The notes beneath the pieces are model-generated. The model searched no databases and had not been told where the DNA came from. It was given only the letters and a program-made list of their open reading frames with translations. A stretch of DNA of 39,885 nucleotides from Pleurobrachia bachei (taxonomy: Eukaryota > Ctenophora > Tentaculata > Cydippida > Pleurobrachiidae), in the NCBI GenBank assembly GCA_000695325.1, contig AVPN01000023.1, positions 90,145 through 130,029 on the forward strand. Reading direction: 5' to 3'. Below, one piece after another: positions 20,958-30,720 of the stretch (position 1 is its first letter; each line of letters starts with the position of its first letter). The position numbers and the translations under genes are program-made.

Positions 20958-23772
20958 GCCACACCCGTGTGTCATCCACGTACAAATGAACAATGAGTAT
21001 AATTGATACACATGTGGAAACCTGGGTAGATGGAAATCTCTCGACATGAAACAAATATTCATTAAGCTAGGGGTATGCATAATCCCGGATAACCCGGAAA
21101 GCTCGGATGACCCGGATAATGGCAATTCGCCATTATGCATACCGGGTATGATACCCCCTATTGTGAAGGAGGGAGGGAACGGCATACAGTAAAATACTAA
21201 TCCCCTTCTTCTTTACCGCAGGGCGGTTACAGAGTTTGAAACTGATATGGTGTATGTGATTGAGAGAGCCCTTAGTAACCATGGTAACAGCGTGGCTGGG
21301 AGTATCAATACCATGGCAACGCCATCTGGAGCATTGGATATTGATGTTCTACCGTTTATGCAGGCAGTCACCTCAGACATCCTGGGCATTGTGCGTTATA
21401 GGAACCGACCGAATCAGAACTCGTTATCTTAATCTAGGTCAAGGACTGGTTATCAGCCAATCAGGGACCAGTATTTCCTGATTCGGTCGGTTCCTGGAGT
21501 CAATATAGATTCGGGTTTTAATTCTAGTTCTACGATTTGCAAAATGTAAATGGCGAAAGTGTTATGCTTTTGTCTTCCATTACCATATTTCTAATATCCG
21601 GCCACACCTTCTCTCTCAGTGTTTATTTAGTAAAGATTTCCAGTGCTCATCTGGCGTGGAGAGTGAGTGTTCTAATTTCGCTCAAATGTGCGTCCAGATC
21701 GCCATGGAATGCTTCAAAATGATGGCTGATCCTTCCAGAAAGGTATTACAACTTGGTAGATCACACTGCATTTTTGTGAGGGTTCAGTAGATCAACTTCC
21801 AACCGTGCCTTTGAGTAAATATCAGCTTTTCGAGCTAACGTCTTGGGCAATAAAAATCCACCTAGACGACTAGCATGGTTCCAGATCTCGTAGAGCCCTA
21901 ATATTTGAAATATATTGTCCGACTAACTTATTCCCATGTCTTCAGCTTCCAATGAAGAAACGAAAAGAAAAGTTACAGACTGTAAAGAACATCCAAAAGA
22001 TTCGATCAATAACCAGGTCCATGATTGAAAAGGGCAGTCCCCTAACTGACGAGTTTGTGAAGGCATTCCAAAACATTGAGGATATTGTCGATGACATCAA
22101 TTCCTTACTTTTCGCTGGTGAGAATATTGGGGAATATATTGCTCTTTAGTTTCGACATGCATGATCATGAACCGATTAGTAAAGCTTTGACTTTGAGTAG
22201 CTGTATCATTGCATGATCTCAATGATGTATCAACCGATTAGTAATTATCCTGAATTCTAGGTCAGGATACAACTTCTAACATTCTGGCGTACGCTCTAGC
22301 GAACATCGCTCACTCCCCAGAAATCTATAACTGGTAAGTTGGACTCCGATTTAACGGAAGGATAATCTTCCCCCGAAATAGTAACATTATTTGACCCCAA
22401 TATACCGGGCACCCCGCACGATTTACCAGGCAAAACATCCCACCGTTGGTGACATAGACACCTGGAGCGAACGAGATTTTGCGGGGTCGCGCCAGGCGTC
22501 TACGTCAACAAACCCTCCCCCTCCTTCACTCTCTCTCTCTCACCTCTCTCAGGTTGTTGAGTGAACTGAACGAGGAGGAACAGGATGCTCCCTGGTCCCG
22601 GATATCCCAACTTGACCGGTTGGAGTGTGTCATTAAGGAGACCCTCAGGTTATACCCTAGCGCCCCCGTATCCCTTAGGACCCTCGCCACCGATCACCAG
22701 CTAGCTGGACTCAGAATACCTGCTGGTAAGAGGGAGGACATTAGATAAACAATTTGTTATTTGGAATCAGAATATATTTGTAATAGTATCACAATCACTG
22801 ATACATTCCAAACTTCCAACACAAACATCTTAACAGTTAACATGTCAAATTAGACAATCCAGGAAAGCAATGGCAGATCCACTGTCACTGTCAGACCCTA
22901 TTCTCTTTTCTTTGAAATAAGAACCTTGTGAAAAGCGGTCAGAGTATTTGCCTGAAAGCAGATCCATGACCTTTTTTAGACATCTGTAACCATCATTATT
23001 TCCCACACAACCAGGTAGTACAGTATGGGTATCACCGTATACTGCTGGGAGACACCCCTCTGTCTGGGAGGATCCTCTAGCTTTCAAACCGAGCCGCTTT
23101 GAAAAACTCAGGTACGTAGTACCTACGTACAGTTTACATACCTTGATCCGACCTATCTGGCGGCACCAGACCCAATTTGATTCTCAGATCGGGTCGCCGC
23201 GCCAGACAGGATCCTAACGATTTTTCCCAAACTTCTGCTTCATGTAGTTCCCCGTACTTCTAACCACAACTTCAATTTTAGTGAGGAGACAAAGAAGCAG
23301 TTTATCCCATTTATGACGGGTCCCCACGAGTGTAGTGGAAAACATCTTGCCATGGTATGTCTGTTTGTTTGTTTGTCATTGTATATGCAAATGAGTGACG
23401 TCATGCATGCATGTCACATATTGATATAATGGGCCGGTGTTTTTGTCACACATGGGTGTTTTATTTGTCTGGTATGTCACACTGTCACAGTGTTTGTGAC
23501 GTCACGACGTGTACAAGTTGCGCTACAATATCATGTTTGAAACATTGATGTATTGAAGCTCAACTTGTACACGTGACCGTCACGTCGTGACGTCACTCAT
23601 AATGTGTATACCCCTTCTGCAGATGGAGCTAAAAATGGTATTATTCTACCTTCTCAAACGATACAAGCTAGTCCTACTCAACGAGGAGGTACCACCTCCC
23701 AAAATGGCGATTACACTTCACCCAATGACACCAATAACTTTGCGATTAATAAGTGTAGTAGGTCAAACTTAA
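18950..23772 (+). CDS. Cytochrome P450 monooxygenase
   Basis: Twelve exons join in phase to about 572 codons: 18950-18971, 19131-19260, 19419-19730, 20305-20529, 21222-21390, 21620-21742, 21946-22117, 22261-22333, 22553-22725, 23015-23111, 23282-23354 and 23623-23772. P450s are heme-thiolate oxygenases, usually ER-anchored. Visible hallmarks: an N-terminal membrane helix (from GLGLVVLSVTVALG), the proline hinge LPGPPRF, I-helix oxygen-activation motif AGQDTTS, K-helix ETLR of the ExxR motif, the FKPSRF meander, and heme loop FMTGPHECSGKH, in which Cys is the iron ligand. The usual Arg two residues before Cys is His here. ATG 18950 is chosen because it precedes the membrane helix; a weak upstream frame from 18899 also exists. 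Exon 4's start is the least certain: it is forced by phase and adds ~25 residues more than usual. The clan is not assigned. Confidence 0.9.
20908..20954. repeat. GA microsatellite in P450 intron 4
   Basis: An uninterrupted (GA)n run of about 45 bases. Confidence 0.95.
21072..21143. repeat. Fold-back sequence in P450 intron 4
   Basis: GGTATGCATAAT and ATTATGCATACC are perfect inverted arms around a centre with CCCGGATAA/CCGGATAAT repeats. This is MITE-like in size (72 bp), and no clear target duplication was seen. Confidence 0.7.
21398..21496. mobile_element. MITE family B, copy 3 (reverse orientation, most complete)
   Basis: AGGAACCGACCGAATCAG at the left and CTGATTCGGTCGGTTCCT at the right are perfect inverted termini. 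The interior is the reverse complement of the copies at 8540 and 10172. It starts only about eight bases after the P450 exon 5 donor (21391). Confidence 0.85.
23153..23209. mobile_element. MITE family A, copy 3
   Basis: CTATCTGGCGGCACC to CGCGCCAGACAG, 57 bp, in P450 intron 10. The flanks GATCCGAC and GATCCTAA match at 6 of 8 positions, a decayed target-site duplication. Confidence 0.75.
23496..23596. repeat. Fold-back element in P450 intron 11
   Basis: GTGACGTCACGACGTG plus TACAAGTTG on the left pairs with CAACTTGTACACGTG and CGTCGTGACGTCAC on the right, with an ~40-base centre and a small asymmetric insert in the right arm. It probably derives from a MITE. The arms contain TGACGTCA, which also matches a CRE-type site. 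Confidence 0.75.
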
Positions 23773-24116
23773 TATTGTGTGAATATTATTTGACGCGTGT
23801 GATGGTGCACTGAGTGTAGGTCGGTTTTGTTAATGTTTAATTGTGTGAATAATTCTGTTTGTTCTCTCTCTCTAAAACTTTCTGTCCATATATCGCGCTA
23901 TTATTGTTACTAGCGGTCCTGGGCCATATCCTACGGATACCCCAGCTCATTTAAAATCTATTAAGTTATTTTACGCCGAGAGAGGGATGAGAGAAATGTT
24001 TAATAATTGACCCAGGATGATCTTTTTATTTAATGTTTTTATTTTTACCTCTCCATATTTAAGTTTCACCTCCAAAACAATATTTCAATTTGTGTCTTGT
24101 CCAACGATATAACAGG

Positions 24117-24177
24117 CTGTATGGCGGCCCCATATCCCATAGCTTAAGCGCTCAGGTAGGGTTGCGGCGCCAGACAG
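24117..24177. mobile_element. MITE family A, copy 4
   Basis: CTGTATGGCGGCCCC to GCGGCGCCAGACAG, 61 bp. The flanks ATAACAGG and ATAACACT match at 6 of 8 positions. Confidence 0.75.
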
Positions 24178-24200
24178 ATAACACTAACAGCTGAATCAGA

Positions 24201-24269
24201 CTGTCAGGGTCTAGTGATAGCGCAGACCCGGCCCGATCTGAGCAGCGAGCTCATTGTCGGGCCAGACAG
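24201..24269. mobile_element. MITE family A, copy 5 (degenerate)
   Basis: It begins CTGTCAGGGTC and ends GTCGGGCCAGACAG, and contains CCCGATCTGAGC in reverse orientation relative to the other copies. No target duplication is left. Confidence 0.5.
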
Positions 24270-24961
24270 TTGCAGCTGAGAGACTGTGTTGATCTCACTC
24301 TCACAGTTTGTCGAACTGGCATTGTCAACCCAAATCCAGTGTGTGCAACCTAGCCTGCTGATTGTTCGACAAGTTAGAAACACGGTGCATTGTTTATTGG
24401 GTAAACAAAAGATGGGTGTGTACACATATTCACAGCTGCAGTATTATTATAAACGGCATACTGCATGTCATTGCAATAATTTAATTTGGATGGTGAATCA
24501 TATGGCTCATTGCTCACAATTTATCCTCTCTCTCTCTCGAGCAAATGTGATTTAAATTAAAGCTCAACGCTGGCCAGATAGACAATTGGATAGTGTGATC
24601 CTAATACAAGTGCGGATACCGCTATCACGACATATTGTTCATTGTTCGAGTTTCAATCATCAGAACAGATACGAACGTCTAGTCTCTCTAGAACTAAATC
24701 AGTGTCGAACTATCTTCGTGACCGTCCCCTGGCTGTTTTAGCTGTTTTTACTGTGCTCTGCCGTGTGGGAGCGGGACTGATAGAGCTGGGGGCGTTTCTT
24801 GAGTGATCTGCATCTAGCATGTTCTTTTTAGCACGACCTGAAAGGGGAGGGGATGAGGTTATTGACTTGAAACCAGAAGGGAGGAGGTTATTGAGGGGGA
24901 AGTTGAGAATTTGGAAACTAGGAGCCTGGGAATTTGGAAACTAGGGGGCCTGGGTTCTGAA

Positions 24962-25511
24962 CTATGGGGTGAGTTTTAAGGATAGTAATGGTCCATGGAT
25001 ATAGTAGTGTACCACTGTACCGTACAGTGGTACACTTACTGTACCTTTTCTCTCCCTGGCCATTGGTTTTCTATCCCCGCTCCTCAGCTCAAATCCAGGA
25101 ATGAGGGTATTAGCATTCTCCAAAAGAGAGACAAACTCGGTCTCAGTAATGACGTCAGACTGACTTCCCTCTTGTTCCGAGGTGATGCCATCTAGACCCG
25201 TCTGAAACAGAAAGATTATATTATAATAAGTAATAGGGAATCTGTAACAGCGGTCTGAAGAATTATAAGGTTTTCAGTTGAATCATAGGGATCTAAATCA
25301 TAGGGATCTGCCATCATGCGATATATTAATTCTGATATAAACTCTAAATGTAGCTAATAAGTATCGACTCAGACCGACTGCTGCAGCAGACCAACCTGTG
25401 AATTGGTGAGTGGAACGGTCACTTTCTTTCTCTCGATAGCAACATACGTCCCAGGTGCCAGAAACTTGTCAGCAGAAGCGGACAGATGTAGAGCTAGATC
25501 TTTAACTAAAC
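24962..25511 (-). CDS. Two minus-strand exons of an unrecognised protein
   Basis: On the minus strand, exon 25511-25396 (TTTTTAG acceptor, GTTGGT donor) encodes LVKDLALHLSASADKF then APGTYVAIERKKVTVP. It joins in phase 0 to an exon starting at 25201 (GTTTCAG acceptor) that encodes TGLDGITSEQEGSQSDVITE followed by FVSLLENANTLIPGFEL. The second exon either ends at a GTAAGT donor at 25039 or reads on to a TAG at 24962. Composition, splice sites and matching phase support real exons, but I recognise no domain. They may be the 3' end of the gene that starts at 27271. The first of them needs a one-base carry-over that the 26975 exon end (phase 0) does not provide, so at least one intervening exon is missing. 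Confidence 0.55.
25006..25036. repeat. Perfect 31-bp inverted repeat
   Basis: AGTGTACCACTGTAC, one base, then GTACAGTGGTACACT: fully complementary 15-base arms. It overlaps the first bases of a possible minus-strand splice donor (25034-25039). Confidence 0.9.
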
Positions 25512-26357
25512 CTAAAAAGTGGGGATTACCTACAACTATGGCTCATGCAACTATGGCTCATTAAAAGCCGCGCACACGTGTGTTTTCATGCTGAGGTAGC
25601 TGCTGAAAATAACTGCTTTTTACAGAAGCGCGCAGTTCGGGGAATGCGGTTAGGTGACTTTGTGATTCAGTGCCCCACTGTGACATAGAAATGACAGTAA
25701 TAAGTTTACAACCCGACTTATTACTAGTGAGCGGGATGGATTGAATTTAGTTTACACCCAGTTTTTAGTCAGGATCTGACCCTGTAATTCTATATGGTAT
25801 GGGATGCAAAGGTGATATTATGTCTTATGAAGGGAATAGCCATAGAAATCTTGTCGTGATAAACTAAGAAGAGTCAGAAAACCCCATAATCTCTGAATGA
25901 ATAGATATGACAGAAAGTAAGTTGAACCAATTGAATCCTTGCCTCAGTCATGTCATGGTGATGATGAAGCACTCTGAGAGGGTGAGATCGAGACAATGAG
26001 GAGTGTAAGTGTGATCATACTTGAGAAGTGAGCCTATATGAGTGTCGAGTGAGTATGCATGTAAAATATGCTTGATTCAGGAATAGAAATACGAAAAGGA
26101 TCCGGAGAGAAAAGAGGAATAATCCAAGCACATCAAAGGAACGAAAAGGAGCAGGCTTTTAGAAATGTGAAATTATAAAATGAAACGCTCTTGTGCATGA
26201 TAGAGACCAGATCACTTTCCTATTTCATGGTAGAACTTAATTGGGACGTAAAACCGTCAGAAATAGAGCTCCTAAATGTCACAGCTAAGAATTGGGACTT
26301 GGGAACGTGCCAGCCATGTGTTCCAGTGTCCAGTGTTCACGAATTCACTCTGTCGTA

Positions 26358-26360
<3 letters not shown>

Positions 26361-26423
<63 letters not shown>
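26361..26423. repeat. CT microsatellite
   Basis: About 31 uninterrupted CT units. The Ser/Leu or Arg/Glu frames through it are artefacts. Confidence 0.95.
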
Positions 26424-26426
<3 letters not shown>

Positions 26427-26858
26427 GCTGTCTAGCAGACCGCACTTCAAAGAACAGGTGTCCTGCTAAATTAGATCTCGACGTGCAACGTGTTACCACG
26501 TCTCCCATTGACAGAGATCTCTCTCTAGAGATCGCGTGGAGAGAGGACGCTAAAATACATGAGAGAAAATAGTGAGAAAAGAGGGAGAGAGATAGCGAGA
26601 AAATGAAAGATGACCATGTTAGTTCGAGGCTAAAAATAGGTGGACAGATGCTGCTCTCGCCATTTTAACTATTCTATGGCATTCTAGTGGAGTAGCTGCG
26701 ATACTGGTGCTGCTGATATATGGGAATCTCTCACAGAATTCACATCATTTCCGCAGCATAATAATGTGATATAAAGAGCTCAAGCTTGTCTGACCGCAAG
26801 CTCCTATTGAGAAGCAAGGTGTTCCTGACAATGAGGAGAAAAGACAGAAAGAGAGAGG

Positions 26859-26895
<37 letters not shown>

Positions 26896-26974
26896 GAGAG
26901 AGAAAGAGAGAGAAAGGTAAACTCTCGGAAACTCTCTCTCTTTCTCGAAATTTCATGAAATTATTAACACTTAC

Positions 26975-27271
26975 CAATACTGCATCCTGTTGTTTTTTAT
27001 TCTCGCTCTCAGCGAACCTCAAAGCAGTCGCCAACATCGTTTTCTCCTTCTCTTTCTCTTTCATAGCGTTTCTCCATTCTTCTCGTTCTTTCGAAACCCC
27101 CTCCTTCCACTTATCATCCTCTATCTTTAAGCGAGCCCGTTCCTCTCCCAATGAAGCTAACCGCGTTCTAAGAAGGTCAAGATCTCTTTTCAGATCAGCA
27201 ATAGTTTCATTTTTAACCTCGCATTTGTAGCATTTCGGAATTGTAGCATTTCCCTCCCTGTAGTATGCCAT
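26975..27271 (-). CDS. First exon of a CxxC coiled-coil protein
   Basis: A minus-strand ATG at 27271 opens 99 codons ending at a GTAAGT donor (26974-26969). The product begins MAYYREGNATIPKCYKCEVK, with a CYKC pair, and continues as a highly charged heptad-like helix (ADLKRDLDLLRTRL, then KEREEWRNAMKEKEKEK). This points to an intracellular coiled coil with a possible half zinc knuckle; no family is recognised. Continuing the frame past the donor runs into a GA microsatellite, so splicing is likely. The rest of the gene should lie at lower coordinates, and the exons at 24962-25511 are candidates. The gene is downstream of, and on the same strand as, the RecQ-like gene, with 240 bp between them that hold a MITE. 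Confidence 0.6.
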
Positions 27272-27316
27272 TCTTCACTATGAAAGTCAGAAATGTCAGG
27301 GGGTTGGGGTAGATAG

Positions 27317-27376
27317 CTGTATGGCGGCGACATACCCCCATATGATTCTCAGCGCGCTCAGATGGGGTCGGCGGCC
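27317..27376. mobile_element. MITE family A, copy 6 (right end truncated)
   Basis: CTGTATGGCGGCGACATACC through CTCAGATGGGGTCGGCGGC. The terminal GCCAGACAG is missing. It lies upstream of the minus-strand start codon at 27271, so in its putative promoter region. Confidence 0.7.
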
Positions 27377-27511
27377 TTGCTTGCCTTGATTTACCCTCTC
27401 GGGTTTGGACAAAGTTAGTAGAAAGAAGGAAGTTGACAGTAAAAAGGAGGTGAGAGGAGAAGAAAAATGAAATGGGTTCATTGGGACAAAACAACTAAAA
27501 TAAATACATCT

Positions 27512-28869
27512 CTAAAGGTCCCGGAAGAGGTCAATTATGACTTCCATGATATGGGAAGCAGCAGGGTTGCCCTCCCCAATAATATCTTCCAAATGGGTCA
27601 TGTCTATAATATTTTTAATATCATCATGGATAAGGTCAATCATGTGGTCAGTCAAAGATACGGGCGTGACCAAAAACCCATCGCATGTTGATGCCACCAA
27701 CTCCTGCTGCAATTCCTTCAGGTCCCCCTTCAAGAATTTCTGCACCTCCTTCACATCGCTCGGCTTTCGGGAAGATGCCTGCTTTTTCGTTTTGCCAGCT
27801 GAGTTACCTAATAATGGTTGAAAAGTATTCTCAAATACATTGCATGTAACAGTCAAAATGAGACAACTGTCATTTTTGACCCAATTGTTTGGTCTAACAT
27901 ACTGGTCAATAGATAATCGAACAATTCAATAGATAATACACATATGAATTACTTACTGGTCTCACAAAGTGATTGCATAACAGGGTCGTTGGATGTTGCA
28001 GGTTTTTTGCACCGGGAGCAGCAAATATCCCGATCAGAATATGGTCTCGGGGTTCCTACAGTGTTATTAAAAATTGTTTATCACGTAATTTTTTGTCTTG
28101 TTCGACCCTAAAATAGAAAGGTTTGAACAAAACAAAAAGAATCGAATTGTATTGACACCAATTACCTTCGAAGTGATCGTGGAGAACCTTCCTCAGACAG
28201 GTCTCCTGGGCCACGAAATTTTCGGCGTCGAACGATCTTGTCCTCTTGTTCGGCAACCCCTTAAAAATGATCATGTATGTTGCTTCGTTGTGGCCTCTTC
28301 CAGCTCGCCCTGCCGATTGCAACAGCACATCCAACCCATTGACCATTTTTTCGAAAAACACCCATTTCACCCCTAAAGAAGATGTGAAATTTATTTGTTT
28401 ATTCAAACTTGGAGGTCGAACAAGATAAGTTGTATAGTTGGTGAGACATGGTAAAGGAACGACTAGAGTAGGGTCCGATCTCTCGATCTTTCGATTCGAT
28501 TCGATATTATCGCCGGTTCCTATGACTCATGCAGTTGATAAAAAAGTTGAACTCCCTACCTTGCCAGCGCGTGAAAGTTATTTTGTAACCATAACTCATG
28601 GCAGCTGCAATGTATTCTGCAGCCATGAGTCAATAATCAATAATCATTCTGGGATACTAACCTGATTCATCACATAGGTCGATGGCTTCATAAGTTTCCA
28701 CGGGGAGATTACAGGTGGTTTTCAGGTGGGAGAGAAGGTTGGCCACTCTGCAAAGTGGGTTGCAGAGTGTCGACTCATCATCTCCATGTCGCACTGTGAT
28801 GTACATGATATTCTGCGCTATATTGTGGAGGGAGGGGTGTGAGTTGGAATACAATGGGATCACTCCCAT
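27512..28869 (-). CDS. RecQ-like protein with motif VI and zinc region but no motor motifs I-V
   Basis: Four minus-strand exons join in phase: 28869-28662, 28372-28166, 28055-27957 and 27807-27512 (stop TAG), 269 residues from an ATG at 28869. Exon 2 encodes LDVLLQSAGRAGRGHNEATY, matching helicase motif VI of RecQ enzymes (Q-x-x-GRAGR), then QETCLRKVLHDHF, matching the first zinc-binding helix. Exon 3 has DICCSRCKKP, the remaining clustered cysteines. Exon 4 is a charged helical tail with no recognised domain. RecQ proteins are 3'-5' DNA helicases, but the Walker A/B and motif III-V sequences do not appear in exon 1 or in the 360 bp up to the next gene. So this is either a truncated or pseudogenised copy or a motor-less derivative; full ATPase activity is not expected. 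The exon 1 start is a best guess. Confidence 0.65.
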
Positions 28870-29218
28870 ATTGTTGTTGTTATTATTGGGTTATCAACTG
28901 AGTTATCTTGAATGATCATGGTTCCACCGAGAATTCGGACCTAGAATCCTGGACTGACAAGAATAGAATCTGCTAATTATTGCTCTGTGACAACAATAAA
29001 CATGGTTCAACTTGTCATTATACATAGTTAGATTGACAGATGGATAATAAAGGTTAATAGATGGATGACGATCAATAGAGTTATACCGCCCTTGAAGCCT
29101 AACTATATTAACCTAGTTAGTGTTCCTTAGTCTCAACAATAGCAACCCATTGTTCTAACAGTTCTAACACTTAGCATGTCAATCTCTGGATGAGTCAATC
29201 CCCAGGCAGCTAGGCCGG
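28870..29218. other. Intergenic region between divergent genes
   Basis: About 350 bp between the minus-strand RecQ-like gene and the plus-strand protease. It is AT-rich, and no gene was seen. The TATA box of the protease lies at its right edge. Confidence 0.6.
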
Positions 29219-29226
29219 TATATAAG
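29219..29226 (+). promoter_or_regulatory. TATA box of the protease gene
   Basis: TATATAAG stands 34 bases upstream of the ATG at 29260. With initiation usually ~30 bases downstream of TATA, transcription would start near 29250. This places the in-frame ATG at 29230 outside the mRNA and favours the 29260 start. Confidence 0.6.
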
Positions 29227-29259
29227 AGGATGATCAAGTTGAATTCTCCCAACCCAACA

Positions 29260-30648
29260 ATGACAACTCTACTACTAGTTACTGTCCTCCTCCCTCTCTT
29301 GACGAGTGGACTTCTCACAGAAGAAGATGTCACCTTCAAACTGGCCCTGTCCTCTCCAGCAGCTCTGACATCCCTCCTCTCCTCTCACCTCGCTAACCAC
29401 CCCGAACTGAAGTACACCGACCGTTGGGAGCTGAGGAAACGGGCCAGGGTGTTCAAGAGGGAGCTGAGAAAGGTGGAGAAATGTAACACTGAGGAACAGT
29501 TTCACTGTGGAATCAACAGGTTCTCCACAATGAGCGATGGTGAGAGATCTCTTTTCCTCGGACTATCAGCCAACACAACTGGACCAATTAACGCCTCACC
29601 CCAACCCCTCCTTTTCCAATCTATATCCAGCAGAGACTGGAGAACTAGTGGTGCTGTTACCTCCGTTAAAGACCAGGGTTCTTGTGGATCATGTTGGGCA
29701 TATGCAGGGATAGGATCCCTTGAAGGCGCCTACGCAGCCCAAACCGGAGTTCTAAAGAGCTTCTCAGTGCAGGAGATGTTAGAATGCACCTACGAGCACT
29801 TTGACGGGTACGATGGTTGCGGTGGTGGCTGGTATTTTGATGCTTTCGACTACATGAAACGAACTGGACACATGACCACCCGAGTTGAGCTACCATACGA
29901 GGGCCGAGACAGTGGGTGCAGGCCTAACTACCCCAATGGCCTCATAGCCGCTGAAGTGTCTGGCTACGTGCAGTCAACTAAAGATGATTGGGGTGTCGCT
30001 GCTGCCATCACCGTTGCTCCCACTGCTATAGCAATGTACGTGTCAGGAGAATTCTTCAGTTACAGTAACGGAGTGTATGATGGTAGATCAGACTGCTGGA
30101 ATGCGCAGTATCCTAACCATGCGCTGACCGCTGTTGGTTTTACCCCCTCCGTGTTCGTGGTCAAGAACTCCTGGGGTGGGGGATGGGGAGAGCAGGGATT
30201 TGTGAGGGTCCAGCGGGGTTATGATGTGTGTATGATCAACCAGAATGCCATGTACCCCACCCTCAAATCTACTGGGAAACAAGACAACAGCAAGGGAGAT
30301 GAGGATGAGGATGGAGGAGATAAGAGTGATTGTGGTGGAGATACCACTGACTGTACTGATCTGAACTCCCAATACTGTCCTGGTGTGGCATACGATGGGA
30401 ACTGCTACAAGGATTACATGCTTGATTATGCTTTCCAATACTGCAAACTCAGCTGTAAGTTTTGTAACAACTCACAAAACCTGGTTGATGATTGCTCAGC
30501 TAGGATTGCTGCTAAGAGCTGTGGAGATGAAGTGGTGAAGGGGCTCTGTCCGGGGTCCTGTTGTAAGGGTGATGATGATAATGGTGGGTGCCCAAGTGGA
30601 ACTACACTCTGCCCAGATGGACAATGCAAACATGTTCACATGTGTTAA
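29260..30648 (+). CDS. Secreted papain-family (C1A) cysteine protease with ShKT-type tail, intronless
   Basis: The 462-residue product from ATG 29260 starts with a signal peptide (MTTLLLVTVLLPLLTSG). Next is an I29-type propeptide: E-x-x-x-R-x-x-VF pattern in WELRKRARVF, then GINRFSTMSDGE. The catalytic domain has the active-site Cys in QGSCGSCWAY (Cys ~145), His in NHALTAVGF (~287), Asn in KNSWGGGWGEQGF (~303), and the oxyanion Gln in KDQGSCG. After an acidic Asp/Gly linker comes a six-cysteine ShKT module (about 364-401, ending YCKLSCKFC), then a second shorter Cys-rich block (CPGSCC) and a final CPSGTTLCPDGQC motif. Expected action is endo-lysosomal or extracellular proteolysis after prodomain removal; the ShKT tail may target it, which is an inference. 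No introns interrupt 1.4 kb, unlike its neighbours. The upstream ATG at 29230 would bury the signal peptide. Confidence 0.92.
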   Translation: MTTLLLVTVLLPLLTSGLLTEEDVTFKLALSSPAALTSLLSSHLANHPELKYTDRWELRKRARVFKRELRKVEKCNTEEQFHCGINRFSTMSDGERSLFLGLSANTTGPINASPQPLLFQSISSRDWRTSGAVTSVKDQGSCGSCWAYAGIGSLEGAYAAQTGVLKSFSVQEMLECTYEHFDGYDGCGGGWYFDAFDYMKRTGHMTTRVELPYEGRDSGCRPNYPNGLIAAEVSGYVQSTKDDWGVAAAITVAPTAIAMYVSGEFFSYSNGVYDGRSDCWNAQYPNHALTAVGFTPSVFVVKNSWGGGWGEQGFVRVQRGYDVCMINQNAMYPTLKSTGKQDNSKGDEDEDGGDKSDCGGDTTDCTDLNSQYCPGVAYDGNCYKDYMLDYAFQYCKLSCKFCNNSQNLVDDCSARIAAKSCGDEVVKGLCPGSCCKGDDDNGGCPSGTTLCPDGQCKHVHMC

Positions 30649-30720
30649 CTATAATTATTTGCAAACTTGATCAAAAATTTGCGTTTTTGAGTAAATCCTA
30701 TGAAAAAAGAACCGTTTACC

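Larger units (their letters stand above)
23773..24961. other. Region downstream of P450 with two MITEs
   Basis: No supported exon was seen. It contains MITE family A copies at 24117-24177 and 24201-24269 and repeated GGGGAGG-type purine-rich sequence at 24840-24960. The frames seen on both strands around 24200-24550 have no recognisable content. Confidence 0.5.

Noticed and set aside
26191-26572. Ser/Leu-rich and Arg/Glu-rich frames on both strands
   Set aside because: They are translations of a CT microsatellite.
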